From a bacterium (GTDB taxonomy: Bacteria > Hydrogenedentota > Hydrogenedentia > Hydrogenedentiales > SLHB01), in the NCBI GenBank assembly GCA_024231375.1, contig JAAEQP010000952.1:1-17599 (forward strand): a stretch of DNA of 17,599 nt, read 5' to 3'. Below the pieces are notes generated by a model. The model was not told the DNA's origin, did no database searches, and worked only from the letters and a program-made list of their open reading frames with translations. Each line of letters starts with the position of its first letter. Within the stretch, counting starts at the first letter, position 1. Of the stretch, positions 1-9,500 are shown piece by piece. Position numbers and translations under genes: made by a program.

Positions 1-27
1 CAGGTCTACCACTTCTGGCCCTACTGA
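1..27 (+). CDS. 3' end of an unidentified plus-strand gene (partial)
   Basis: Reading from the first base gives eight codons (QVYHFWPY) and a TGA stop at 25-27. The stop is followed 20 bases later by a strong hairpin terminator, as expected for the end of a real gene. Eight residues are too few to name a family. The frame call rests only on the stop plus terminator arrangement, so it could be chance. Confidence 0.4.
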   Translation, partial: QVYHFWPY

Positions 28-45
28 GGCCGGATTCTGCTCACG

Positions 46-80
46 AAAAAGCCGCAGCGACAGCGTCGCGGCGGCTTTCT
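46..80. terminator. Bidirectional Rho-independent terminator
   Basis: An 8-bp stem (48-55 AAAGCCGC with 71-78 GCGGCTTT) encloses, after one A/G mismatch, a second 5-bp stem (57-61 GCGAC with 65-69 GTCGC) and an AGC loop. On the plus strand the stem runs into TTTCTT. On the minus strand it ends in five Ts (complement of A46-A50). It lies between a plus-strand stop at 27 and the minus-strand C25 gene stop at 106, so it can serve both convergent genes. Confidence 0.85.
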
Positions 81-105
81 TGTCTACATCTCGTTATGGG
101 CTGGT

Positions 106-3100
106 CTATTCTCGCTTCATGGCCCGTCTACGATAGACCACCAGGAACAGCGGCAGCAGCAACAACAGGATGGTGCCGCCCCAGCCTGGCGTCGCGGGGG
201 CAGGCACCACTTCGGCCGAAGCCACCTCCGGCCTGACAGGACTGCCAAGGCGCACGGTGCCGCCATGGCGGACTTGGCAGACCAGGAAGGCGTCCGCCCC
301 GTCGTCTTCCATGCGAACCGAATCCTGCACCAGCCATCCGTCCACGTTTCGACCTGCGTACCACCCCTGGTCCTCGCCGGTGGGCTGATAGTAGAAGAGG
401 TTCACGTCGTCTGGAGCCGCGTCCGCGGGAACGGGAATCCGTATCGTGCGCGGCGGGTCGTACACCTCACCGGGACCGACCTGGTAGGCCTCGCCCATGC
501 CTTCGACGAACGGGGGCGGCGCATCGTGGGCCTTCGCCACGGTCAGTTGCGACGCAGTGACTCCCGTCGCACTCGTCTTGGGATCGACCAGGAACGATTC
601 GGCGTGAATGACATCCTCGCCGGTCACTGTCCGCGCGCGAGCGGTCAGGGTGAATGTCGTGCCTGGTTCCGGGTTGGAAGCAGGCCAGTAGCCGGTCCAT
701 CCGTCACGGTCGCTGTCCGCAACAGGTGCCCACACCACCGGTACGTCCCGTGGCGCCGACGATGCCGGTGTCGCGACCTGCGCCTGCACCGTTGCGGGAT
801 CGATTGCGGCATCGTGCGTCAGCCGCACGTACACCGCGCCGTCCGCGGGCACACGCCGCACGGGAGCGCCATCGCCCGCAGGCAATGCCGCGGGCCGGAT
901 GCTCTTCGTGGCGTCGGCCGACAGTGTCTTCCCCGCGTTGCCGGTCACACACCCGCACGGTTCGCCTTCGCCGCACGAGTTGATGGCCGTCACCCAGTAC
1001 CTGTGCGACGTGGCTGCGGTCGAGCTCCCGCCCCCGCTGGAGCCGCACCCGCCGCTGTCCGCCGTCGGTGTGGTCGGCAGCGTGCATGAGAAATCGTCAA
1101 AGGTGGTTTGGCTCCACAGGCCCAGCTTCGATGCGGTCGCAAAGTTGTCCGCGCTGTTTCGGTAGATGCAGTACTGAGTCGCATCGGTCACGGCGTTCCA
1201 GGTCAGGCGCACGCGGTCGGGGAAGGTGCCGGCGCTGGCGGTGACGTTCGACGGCTGCGCAGGCGGCGCGCATCCCTGCCGCACGGTCAACGTGCATGGA
1301 CTGTTGGCGCAGTTGGTGGCGGACACGGTGAGCGTCCCCACCCGTTCCGCGTCGCCGGGGTTCGCGTCCATGTGGACGACGACGGATCCCGTGTTCATGC
1401 CCGCGCCGCCTGACTGAATCGACAACCACGACAGACCTGTCGTGCATTCCGCCGACCAAGCCATGTTGCCACTGCCTGTGTTGGACACGGTGAAGAGGGT
1501 GGTGCCCTCGGCGGCCGACACCTCGCGCGTCATCGGCGCGACCGCCATGCTCAGCGTCGTGTTGCCGCTTTGCGTGACGGTCAGGGTTCTCGGGCTGTCG
1601 ATGGCGCCGGGCGCCGTCACTACGATTTGGCCGGTCCGAGGTGTGCCCCACGGATTCTCGGCGATGTTGAGCCCGAGGACCGCATTGTTGACCCCACTGG
1701 TACCACCGGACACGGTCAGCCAACCAGCCGTCGACACCAGGCTCCAGGGCATGGTTGCCGTACCAATGTTGCTGATGATGAGGTCCGGCACGCTGGCTGT
1801 ATAACCCGTCGTAGTGTTGAGTGGCGTCACGCTCAACCACGGTACGATTCGGCCGTTCTGGGTGAGCGTGGCCGTCTTCGGGCTACCTTGGGCGCCTGTA
1901 GCCGTGACGGTCACCGTGGTGGACCGGTCGTATATCGTGGGATTCGCCACCAGGGCCACACCGACGGTGCCCGTGTTCTGACCGGAGGCACCCGAGGTGA
2001 TGCCGGCCCACTCCGTGTAGGGCATGGACGCGGTCCAGTTCATGATCCCGCCGCCCGCGTTCTGCACGCCAAAGGTTGTTGACGTCGTCTCCGCCGCGAC
2101 CTCCCGCACCATGGGCGTGACCGAGACTACAAGCGTCGAGTTGGCGCCTTGCGTCACCTGGACCGTCACCGGAGGACCGTACGCACTGACCAACCCGGTG
2201 ACCGTAATGCTACCCATGCGCGGCGTGGGATACAGGTTCTCGGAGAAGTTCACCGTCAGTGTTGCGTTCCCCGTACCACTCGTGGGCAGCACCGACAGCC
2301 ACGGATCATTCGCGGCTGCCGACCAATGCAAGATGCCGCCGCCTGCGTTCTGCACCGAGAACGACGTAGAACCCGCGGCGTATCCAACGCTTCTGCTTGC
2401 CGGGGTCACGGCCACCTGAGGCAACCCGGCCTGGGCGATGTACACGGTCATAGGACTGTTGTCCGCGCCCGGCGCCGTCACGGTCACGCCGCCCGTTCGT
2501 GGCGACGACGTCACGTTGGCCTCGTACGCCACCGTGATGGTCCCCGTGTCGGTACCCGAAGCCGGCGCCTGCACCGTGAGCCAGGGCACATCGGCCGCAG
2601 CCGACCAATTCAGTGTGCCCGGACCCGTGTTCTGGATCGTGAACGCTCTGGAGCCAGAGCCGTTTCCCACGGTGTGGCTTGCGGGCGTTACGTCCAGTTC
2701 GGGCGGTGGAAACCGATCCTGCTCAACCGTCACGTTCACGGGACTACCGATGGCGCCCGGGGCCGTGACCGTGATGGTGCCTATTCGTGGCGATGCCCCG
2801 TTGTTCTGCGTGAACGATACGGTGACGGTCCCCGCATCCGTTCCGCTGGCCGGGGCCTCCACCGTGAACCCCGGCGAACTCGTCGTCGCCGTCCAGTTGA
2901 GCGGGTCGACGCCCAGATTCGCCACGCTGAACGTCGTGCTGCCCGCCGTACACGCCACCGACCGCGACTCCGGCGTGACGCTCAGGCGCGGCGCATTGGG
3001 GTCGTCGAAGGCCGCGTAGATGGAGATGTCGTCGATGTTCCAGCCCGCGTAGGTGGTGGAGTCGTCCGTGGGTCCCATAGCCCATCGGATGTACACGGTG

Positions 3101-6100
3101 GACTGGCCGTCGGCCCATTCGGAAATGTCGTATTCGCACTCGACCCACTCACCGTCGTCGATGACCTCGTCCGGGTTGTGCCAAACCTGGATCAAGGCCG
3201 AGTGTTCGTTGCGAACCCACACCCGCGCATCATCATAGGTTCGGTTCTCAACGCCCAGCCATCGCCAGAACCGGACGCTGACATGGCTGAGCCCAGAGCA
3301 GTCGATGGCGCCTGTGGTGAGGAATTGCTCTTCCGCCATGTCGTTCGGGTAGTCGCCGGCCAAGTTGTACCCGTAGACGTTGACGCCAGTATGGCCCGAG
3401 GTGGGATCGCCGTTGTAACTGCCGCCACCGCCCGGCGTACCGAACTGCCACTGGCCTTCCATCGTCCATCCTGGCGACGTGTCCAGCGGGAAGTAGTAGA
3501 CCTGCTCCTGGGTCGACAGCACGTAGCCGGCACCGCCGTTGTCGTCCGTCGTCGGATTGCCGTACTCGTCCCACGCGTCTACCACGAACCAATACGGAGT
3601 GGCCTCGGAGAGCCTGGTCAGAGCGATCAAGTGGCTCGTAGTGAGCGCGGGGTGGTCCTGCGACATGGGATATGGGCCGGCAGATGACGTGCCGTAGCGA
3701 ATCCGTGCCGTTGTGGGGATGTCCGTGTCGAACGCGATTCGCGCTGTCGAAGTCGTGGCGCCGACCACCTCCACGTTAGAGATTACAGGTCCGGTCCCGT
3801 CGACCGTTGCGGTGTCCTCTTTGGTTCCGCCAGTGCCGGAACCCGTGTCTGCATCTTCGTAGGTCGCCGTGATGGTATCCCCGTCCGCCACCTGCAAGAC
3901 ACCGTCCGCAGCAGGCGCGCCAGTGGCGGTCGCTATCGTGGCTGTGAAGAGGCCGAGGTGACCGCCATCCTCCGCCAGTGACAGTGTCTCCGAGTCGCCG
4001 CCGCTGGAGGCAATCGTCACGGATTGTGTGCCGTTGCCGGCTAAGTCCGCGTCGCCCACGTCCACCGAGACCGTGTCGGATGTCCCGTATACGGATCGGT
4101 CCATGTCAACGAACCCATCCGACCCGAGCGACGCCACGATGGTACCCAGGTACGGTTTCATCGCCTTCCCGCTCACCGTGATGTGGTAGTCGCCGGGCTT
4201 GGTGAACACCAGGCCCCCGAACCCGCAGACGCCGTCGGCATTCGTCACTGTCGTCCAGTGCTGGCCGGGTGCCGTCGGATGAGAAACGCATACGTCCGCG
4301 TTCGCCACCGGGCTCCCGAAGAACTGAACGTTCACAAGCACCCCGGTGGGCTCTTGCACGGGCACCGTGGTCGTGTGGCTCACCGCGAGTACGTACGGGT
4401 TGTTCAGGCGTATCTGCATCTCGGGGTCGCCGAACCAGTGGAACATGAATGCCGTAGCCACAGCAGTGTCGGTGAGCGCATATAGGCTGGCTTGATAGTG
4501 CTTGGCAAACTCGAGCACAAAGCCTGCATTCCACAGACGGTCGTGTCCTGTGTATTCAACGTCGTAGATGGGCCAGAGACAGGTGTAGATACCGTTAGTG
4601 AGCGCGTCGTTGTACCCCGAGTAACTCACGCGCGTTGCGCCCGCAATGCCTACGGCTCCGCCATTGGGGTTCTTGAGGAACGCCTCGCAGAACGAGTCGC
4701 CACCCGTCCTATGGAACGAGCCCGTCAGGCAGTTAATACTGAAGACCACCGGCGTCATAGCTCCGTTCGTGAGGCTCTGGACATCGGTGGCCGAGAAGTA
4801 CGGATCCCCCCAGGCTGTCTCGCTGCCATGGTCGCGGTGCTGCACGAGCCCCACCCCGGCATTGACAGTGCTTGTGACGGTAGCAGCGGCGGTCGCGCTG
4901 CCCGTCCAAGACGATACGACGCCCGCAGGGACAGGATCGGGAGGTGTCGCTCGGTGGGGGTAGGAGTCACTGCGGTAGTGGTAGTCTGCGTGCGTTCCGG
5001 AATTGGTGCACCATGCTCTGTGCGTCGTCATGGTGCCCATGAAGAAACTGATGAAGTTGTCGAGTCGGACCACGGTCTCCATGAACCAGCGGTCGGCCAC
5101 CCCGTTGTCGTCATTGTCCTGGAAGAAGCCTGCCGTCAGAGCGTTGGCGTACCAGTCTCCGGCAGCAGGTACGCTGTCATAGGCAAGGATTCTGTCAACG
5201 ACAGTTGTGCACTCTTCGGGCGTCGAGACTGGGAGACGCCCCGGGATGTGCATGAGAGAGTGTGAGCCCAGACTTATCGAATCATGGAAACAGTACATGT
5301 AGTCGGACGTGCAGGTGTAGTCCATGCCCACAATGTCGGCATCGAAGAAGCCTGAGGGCACGACCTCTGCGTCGCCCACGAGGAGCAAGTACGAAGGAAC
5401 AGGGCTCCAGTTGGCATGTGTGTATTCCAAATAGGCGCGGATGTCCCAGAAGGTACTGCCGGTTTCTGACAGCGTGGCGATCCGCGTAAGCAGACCCTTC
5501 CGCTGCTTCCATTCCGCAAGCGGCGTCACAGCGTCCACGAAATCATCTCGGCAGATGATGAGATAGTCGGCGCCCTGGCCAGTCGTATGGATGGAATCAT
5601 CCGACTTCGTGGCTTCAGGCGGTGTGTAGTTGAGAATGAATGATTCGAGCATGGGCTCGTAATACGGGCTTGCCAGGCGCGCCTTGTCGGCTTCGGCCTC
5701 GGCGTCGGGCGTGCCTGAATGCCCCACCGTCACGCAGCAGTGCGAGACCGCCCATACCTCGCCGCTGAGCGGGTTGTATCGCAGAAGCGCCACCTTCACG
5801 AAGACGACGCGGCGGCCTCGCCAGATGCGCGTCCCTGTGGATTCGATCGATTTCGTCGGGTACAGCGTGTCCTTGGCGTAGGCACCCCCGTCGAACGCGA
5901 AATCCGGCTCGCTGCCCGGCTTCCGGGGTGAGTCGGGTTGGGGTGGTTGATGGGGGGAAACGACGTAGTCCGTGCCCAGCGAGACGAACTGTTCGTCCGA
6001 GATCTCGACCGATACATCGACCCCGTGGGGCACTTCGATCCAGAATCCTTTGACGGGTAACTCGGGTTCGCCCACGCGGTTCGCGGTGGCGCCGCAGCCG

Positions 6101-6369
6101 GGTACGCTGAACCCATCAAAGGCCACGCCGTCGGCATTGGTGACCTTTCGCTTGTACACACCGGGAAGATCGATCGTCACCTCGGTGCCAGCCCCCGCCT
6201 TCAGGGGGGACCAGGCCACGTCGAGCGGTTGCCCCTCGACGGCGCCCTGTACGGCTAGCCACTGGTTACCGTCTTGGCCGTGCGCGACGGACGACACCCC
6301 GACCAGCACGACCGCCGAAAGAACACACCACACCACGCCACGCGCGAATGACTTACGCATGAGTACCAT
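106..6369 (-). CDS. Secreted gingipain-like C25 cysteine peptidase with six BACON repeats
   Basis: This encodes a predicted exported endopeptidase of 2087 aa. Residues 1-32 form a signal peptide (basic start, hydrophobic core, ending SSVAHGQ). Residues 35-245 resemble a C25 propeptide/pre-domain, and about 265-655 is the peptidase. The catalytic pair is H514 (in HRDHGSETAWGD) and C547 (in FSINCLTGSF). Their 33-residue separation equals that of RgpB as I recall it. An Ig/carboxypeptidase-regulatory-like domain (655-745), further beta domains, an Fn3-like domain (860-952) and a MAM/jelly-roll-like domain (957-1120) follow. Six BACON repeats of about 95 aa begin near 1129, 1225, 1318, 1415, 1512 and 1608. 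An Fn3 domain (1702-1805) precedes a C-terminal helix (2064-2079) followed by RRRAMKRE. The start is ambiguous between ATG 6369 and ATG 6360 (Met4), because a GGGAG lies 1 or 10 bases upstream. The tail suggests membrane anchoring or sorting. Substrate is unknown. Confidence 0.93.
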   Translation of the reverse strand: MVLMRKSFARGVVWCVLSAVVLVGVSSVAHGQDGNQWLAVQGAVEGQPLDVAWSPLKAGAGTEVTIDLPGVYKRKVTNADGVAFDGFSVPGCGATANRVGEPELPVKGFWIEVPHGVDVSVEISDEQFVSLGTDYVVSPHQPPQPDSPRKPGSEPDFAFDGGAYAKDTLYPTKSIESTGTRIWRGRRVVFVKVALLRYNPLSGEVWAVSHCCVTVGHSGTPDAEAEADKARLASPYYEPMLESFILNYTPPEATKSDDSIHTTGQGADYLIICRDDFVDAVTPLAEWKQRKGLLTRIATLSETGSTFWDIRAYLEYTHANWSPVPSYLLLVGDAEVVPSGFFDADIVGMDYTCTSDYMYCFHDSISLGSHSLMHIPGRLPVSTPEECTTVVDRILAYDSVPAAGDWYANALTAGFFQDNDDNGVADRWFMETVVRLDNFISFFMGTMTTHRAWCTNSGTHADYHYRSDSYPHRATPPDPVPAGVVSSWTGSATAAATVTSTVNAGVGLVQHRDHGSETAWGDPYFSATDVQSLTNGAMTPVVFSINCLTGSFHRTGGDSFCEAFLKNPNGGAVGIAGATRVSYSGYNDALTNGIYTCLWPIYDVEYTGHDRLWNAGFVLEFAKHYQASLYALTDTAVATAFMFHWFGDPEMQIRLNNPYVLAVSHTTTVPVQEPTGVLVNVQFFGSPVANADVCVSHPTAPGQHWTTVTNADGVCGFGGLVFTKPGDYHITVSGKAMKPYLGTIVASLGSDGFVDMDRSVYGTSDTVSVDVGDADLAGNGTQSVTIASSGGDSETLSLAEDGGHLGLFTATIATATGAPAADGVLQVADGDTITATYEDADTGSGTGGTKEDTATVDGTGPVISNVEVVGATTSTARIAFDTDIPTTARIRYGTSSAGPYPMSQDHPALTTSHLIALTRLSEATPYWFVVDAWDEYGNPTTDDNGGAGYVLSTQEQVYYFPLDTSPGWTMEGQWQFGTPGGGGSYNGDPTSGHTGVNVYGYNLAGDYPNDMAEEQFLTTGAIDCSGLSHVSVRFWRWLGVENRTYDDARVWVRNEHSALIQVWHNPDEVIDDGEWVECEYDISEWADGQSTVYIRWAMGPTDDSTTYAGWNIDDISIYAAFDDPNAPRLSVTPESRSVACTAGSTTFSVANLGVDPLNWTATTSSPGFTVEAPASGTDAGTVTVSFTQNNGASPRIGTITVTAPGAIGSPVNVTVEQDRFPPPELDVTPASHTVGNGSGSRAFTIQNTGPGTLNWSAAADVPWLTVQAPASGTDTGTITVAYEANVTSSPRTGGVTVTAPGADNSPMTVYIAQAGLPQVAVTPASRSVGYAAGSTSFSVQNAGGGILHWSAAANDPWLSVLPTSGTGNATLTVNFSENLYPTPRMGSITVTGLVSAYGPPVTVQVTQGANSTLVVSVTPMVREVAAETTSTTFGVQNAGGGIMNWTASMPYTEWAGITSGASGQNTGTVGVALVANPTIYDRSTTVTVTATGAQGSPKTATLTQNGRIVPWLSVTPLNTTTGYTASVPDLIISNIGTATMPWSLVSTAGWLTVSGGTSGVNNAVLGLNIAENPWGTPRTGQIVVTAPGAIDSPRTLTVTQSGNTTLSMAVAPMTREVSAAEGTTLFTVSNTGSGNMAWSAECTTGLSWLSIQSGGAGMNTGSVVVHMDANPGDAERVGTLTVSATNCANSPCTLTVRQGCAPPAQPSNVTASAGTFPDRVRLTWNAVTDATQYCIYRNSADNFATASKLGLWSQTTFDDFSCTLPTTPTADSGGCGSSGGGSSTAATSHRYWVTAINSCGEGEPCGCVTGNAGKTLSADATKSIRPAALPAGDGAPVRRVPADGAVYVRLTHDAAIDPATVQAQVATPASSAPRDVPVVWAPVADSDRDGWTGYWPASNPEPGTTFTLTARARTVTGEDVIHAESFLVDPKTSATGVTASQLTVAKAHDAPPPFVEGMGEAYQVGPGEVYDPPRTIRIPVPADAAPDDVNLFYYQPTGEDQGWYAGRNVDGWLVQDSVRMEDDGADAFLVCQVRHGGTVRLGSPVRPEVASAEVVPAPATPGWGGTILLLLLPLFLVVYRRRAMKRE

Positions 6370-6419
6370 ACTCCCATCCCCAATTAGGCCGTGCCGAGCA
6401 GCAGACGACAGACCAAGTC

Positions 6420-6452
6420 CTATGCTATGGGCACTTTAGCATAGTATGACAA
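6420..6452 (-). promoter_or_regulatory. Candidate promoter of the C25 peptidase gene with overlapping inverted repeat
   Basis: On the minus strand TTGTCA (6452-6447) is followed after 17 bases by CATAGC (6429-6424), a fair -35 and a weak -10. The -10 overlaps one arm of a perfect 8-bp inverted repeat, CTATGCTA (6420-6427) and TAGCATAG (6437-6444), with a 9-base spacer. The other arm lies in the promoter spacer. This arrangement is typical of a repressor operator. The predicted transcript start is about 50 bases upstream of the gene. The repeat could instead be a transcribed hairpin between the two protease genes. Confidence 0.42.
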
Positions 6453-6553
6453 TCTTGGGAAGGGGGGATCACGCGAAACCGCGCGGAATGGGCAAGATTG
6501 TGTGGGCGTCCCTGCTGATAGCGGGTGAGGCTCCCGAAAGGCGGGAAAAGGAC

Positions 6554-9500
6554 CTAGTCTTCCCGGCTTCGGTCGGCCGATTGCGGGGATTGAGTGCGTC
6601 TACGCGGCAGGCTCAACAGTGCGGACAGGCCCCCGATCAGAATCAGCGCGCCTACTCCGGTGCCGGTTGCGTCCCGGAAGGGGAAGACCGACGCCGCCTG
6701 CTTGGCGTTTCCGGCCACCCCCGCATCGCTGGCGCTTGGGGCACTCTCACCGCAGTCGGTGACCGCGGTGACCCAGTAGTAGTAGGTCGTGTAGACGCTC
6801 GATGCCGATCCGCCACAGCCATCTGACGAGGTGGTGGTCGTCGGTACCCCCGCCGAGTAGTCGTCGAAGGTCGTCGAAGGCCAGTACCCAAGCGGCGCGG
6901 CGCTGGCGAAACTGTTCTGGGTTGAGCGGTACACACGATACGTGGATGCCCCGGACACCGCCTGCCACGCGATGACGACCCGATCCGAGTACGCGCCATC
7001 CGAAGCGGAGACGCCCAGCGGCGCGACCGTCGTCGCGCACCCCTGCTCGACCGTGACTTGTTTGGGGCTGCCCGTGGCCCCCGGTGCCGTCACGAGAATC
7101 GATCCCGTGCGGGCGCTGCCGGTGGCATTCCCGGTATATTGTAGGGAGATGAGCCCGCCGTTCGTGCCGCTGGCGCCGCTCACGATGGACAGCCATGCGC
7201 CGCCCCCCGTCACCGAGGCCGTCCAATTCATCGTGCCTCCGCCCGTGTTGGCTACCGCGAAGGACGTCGTTCCCGCCGCCGCGCCTACCGGCTGCACCGA
7301 CGGGGTGACAGACAAGGCAAGCGTCGTATTGCCGCTTTGGGACACCGTGACCGACTGCGGACTGCCCACCGCGCCGGTCGCCGTCACCGTGACCGTCGCC
7401 CAGCGTGATGTGGGCAGGGGATTCTCGCTGCAGTTGACCGTAATGGTGGCGTCGCCGGTGCCGCTTACCGGCGGCTGCACGGTGAGCCACGCCGCGTCCG
7501 GTACAGCCGTCCAATTCAACGAGCCCGTGCCCGTGTTGGAAATCGAGAAGGTAGTGCTTCCGGATGTATAGGACACGGGCCGGATGCTCGGCGACACCGA
7601 CAGCGCCGGCGCTGGAACGCCATCCTGCGTCACCGTCACGTCGCGCGGACTGTTCGCCGCGCCGGGCGCCGTCACGCGGATCGTGGCGCTCCGGGAAGAG
7701 ATGGAAAAGTTCTCATCGTATTCGACGCCGATGGAGCCGGCGTTCACACCGCTGCTGCCAGACGTGATGCGGAGCCAGGACGGCGCGCCCACCGCCTCCG
7801 CGCCCCATGACATCGTTCCTGTGCCGGAATTGGCGACCGCGAATGTTGTCGTTCCCGCCGCCGATGAACCGGTTCGCGTACTCGGCGTGACGGTGAGGAT
7901 CGGGCCTGCCACCACCTCGTACCCGTGAATCCGCAAGGTCCAACTGTTGAGCGTGCCCACGTCCGCGGCCGCTGTGTCTACCACCTTCAGAGACCACGCG
8001 CCCGAGGGCGTCTCGCCCCAATGCGCCACCGACGTGAACATCCAGTTGTTGTAGTTGTCCCCGCCGTCGCCGAGCCGTGCCGGGCAGAGTTGGGACACCA
8101 TGCCCGACGGGGCCGTCAATTCCATCGTCAGATCGCCCCGGTAGGTGTGGGAGATGTCGACGGTGACTTCCACATGCTCGATGACGAAGCTGCCGGGGCC
8201 CGATACGCTCAGCGACCGCGTGATGCCTGTGGCGTTGGCGTCGGGGATGGTGGTCCCCGGACTCTCACTGGTCGTGATCGGCGTGGCATTCGCGGGCACC
8301 GTGGTCCATGCCGCCGCGGCATTCACGGCCGCATGCGCGTCGATGCGCCCGAATCCGTACGCGTGGTTGAACCAGCGGCCGCCTCCGTTCTGCATCCATT
8401 CCCCATTCGCCGCATCGTTCCGCGTGGCCGTGTTCACGAGGATGTGCTGAACATCCCGCCAGGTTAGGCCCGGGTTGGCTTCCAGCATCAATGCCACGAT
8501 GCCCGCCGCCAAGGGACAGGAGGACGACGTCCCACCAAAGCTGTCGGTGTAGCTCGATGTGCTGTAGCCCACCGATCCCGTACGGTCCGTCGTCGTGATC
8601 CCGCCGTTCACCAGCGACGACACGTAGTAGTTCGACGACGTGTTGATCAGCATGGATGCGCCCGGTTCGCTGTAGTACGAGTACGTTCCTTCGGCGCCTG
8701 TCGCGCCAACGCCGATGGTGTACCGGCTCGACGCCCAGCCGTCGAAGTTTGCGTCGTCTCCGATCTCGCGGCCGTTGCCCGCCGCCCATACGTAGATGGC
8801 GCCCAATCCGCCTCGTCCCGACGCGATGCCCGACTCGATCGCGGCCTTCGCCAAGGGACCGAAGGTCTCAACCGTTGTTCCGTCGTCGAAGGGACCCCAC
8901 GAATTGCTGTAGATGTGTATGCGGTCCGCGGCCGACGCCGGGGTCAGCGAATGGGACAGGGCTGCCGCATCCTGGGAATCGCTCGTCAGGCCCGACACCA
9001 GCCGGATACCTACCAGATTTGCGTCGAAGGCCGCCCCCGTCACGCCGATGCCATTGTGCCCATCCGCGGCCGCTACCCCCGCCACCGCAGTGCCGTGATC
9101 GTCGCCCGATCCCGGCGTTGGGTCCGGGTCCCCCGAGTAGTAGTCGTGGCTCAGATCCGTGCGCGCGTTCCCGGTCAGATCCTGGTGCGTTTCCTCCAGG
9201 CCGTCGTCGATGATCGCCAAGTTGATACCCGCACCCGTGGCCGTGTCCCACGCATCCACGATGTTCACGTCGTTGCCGGCCACCGCGCCATTGGGCGGGG
9301 GACCGTCGTTATCGAGGTGCCACTGATCTCCGAACATGGGATCATTCGGCGCAAACCGCAGTTGGTGCGTCCGCAGGATGAGCGGAGTGGCGAATTCAAC
9401 GACCCCCGATTCGTAGATCGCGTTCGCGGCATCCAGACCCGCCGTGAGTCCCTGGGGCGCTTCCAGGATGTAGGTGTCGGCGCTGTAGGCGACCTTCTCG

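Noticed and set aside
265..1089. Long open frames on the plus strand opposite the C25 gene (and similar ones at 2149-3687 and 4492-5265)
   Set aside because: They have Arg-rich, family-less translations typical of shadow frames in GC-rich DNA and run antisense to a well-supported peptidase gene.
6532..6546. Small hairpin TCCCG / CGGGA just downstream of the S8 peptidase stop
   Set aside because: A five-base stem with no T-tract after it on the minus strand. Not supported as a terminator of the S8 gene.
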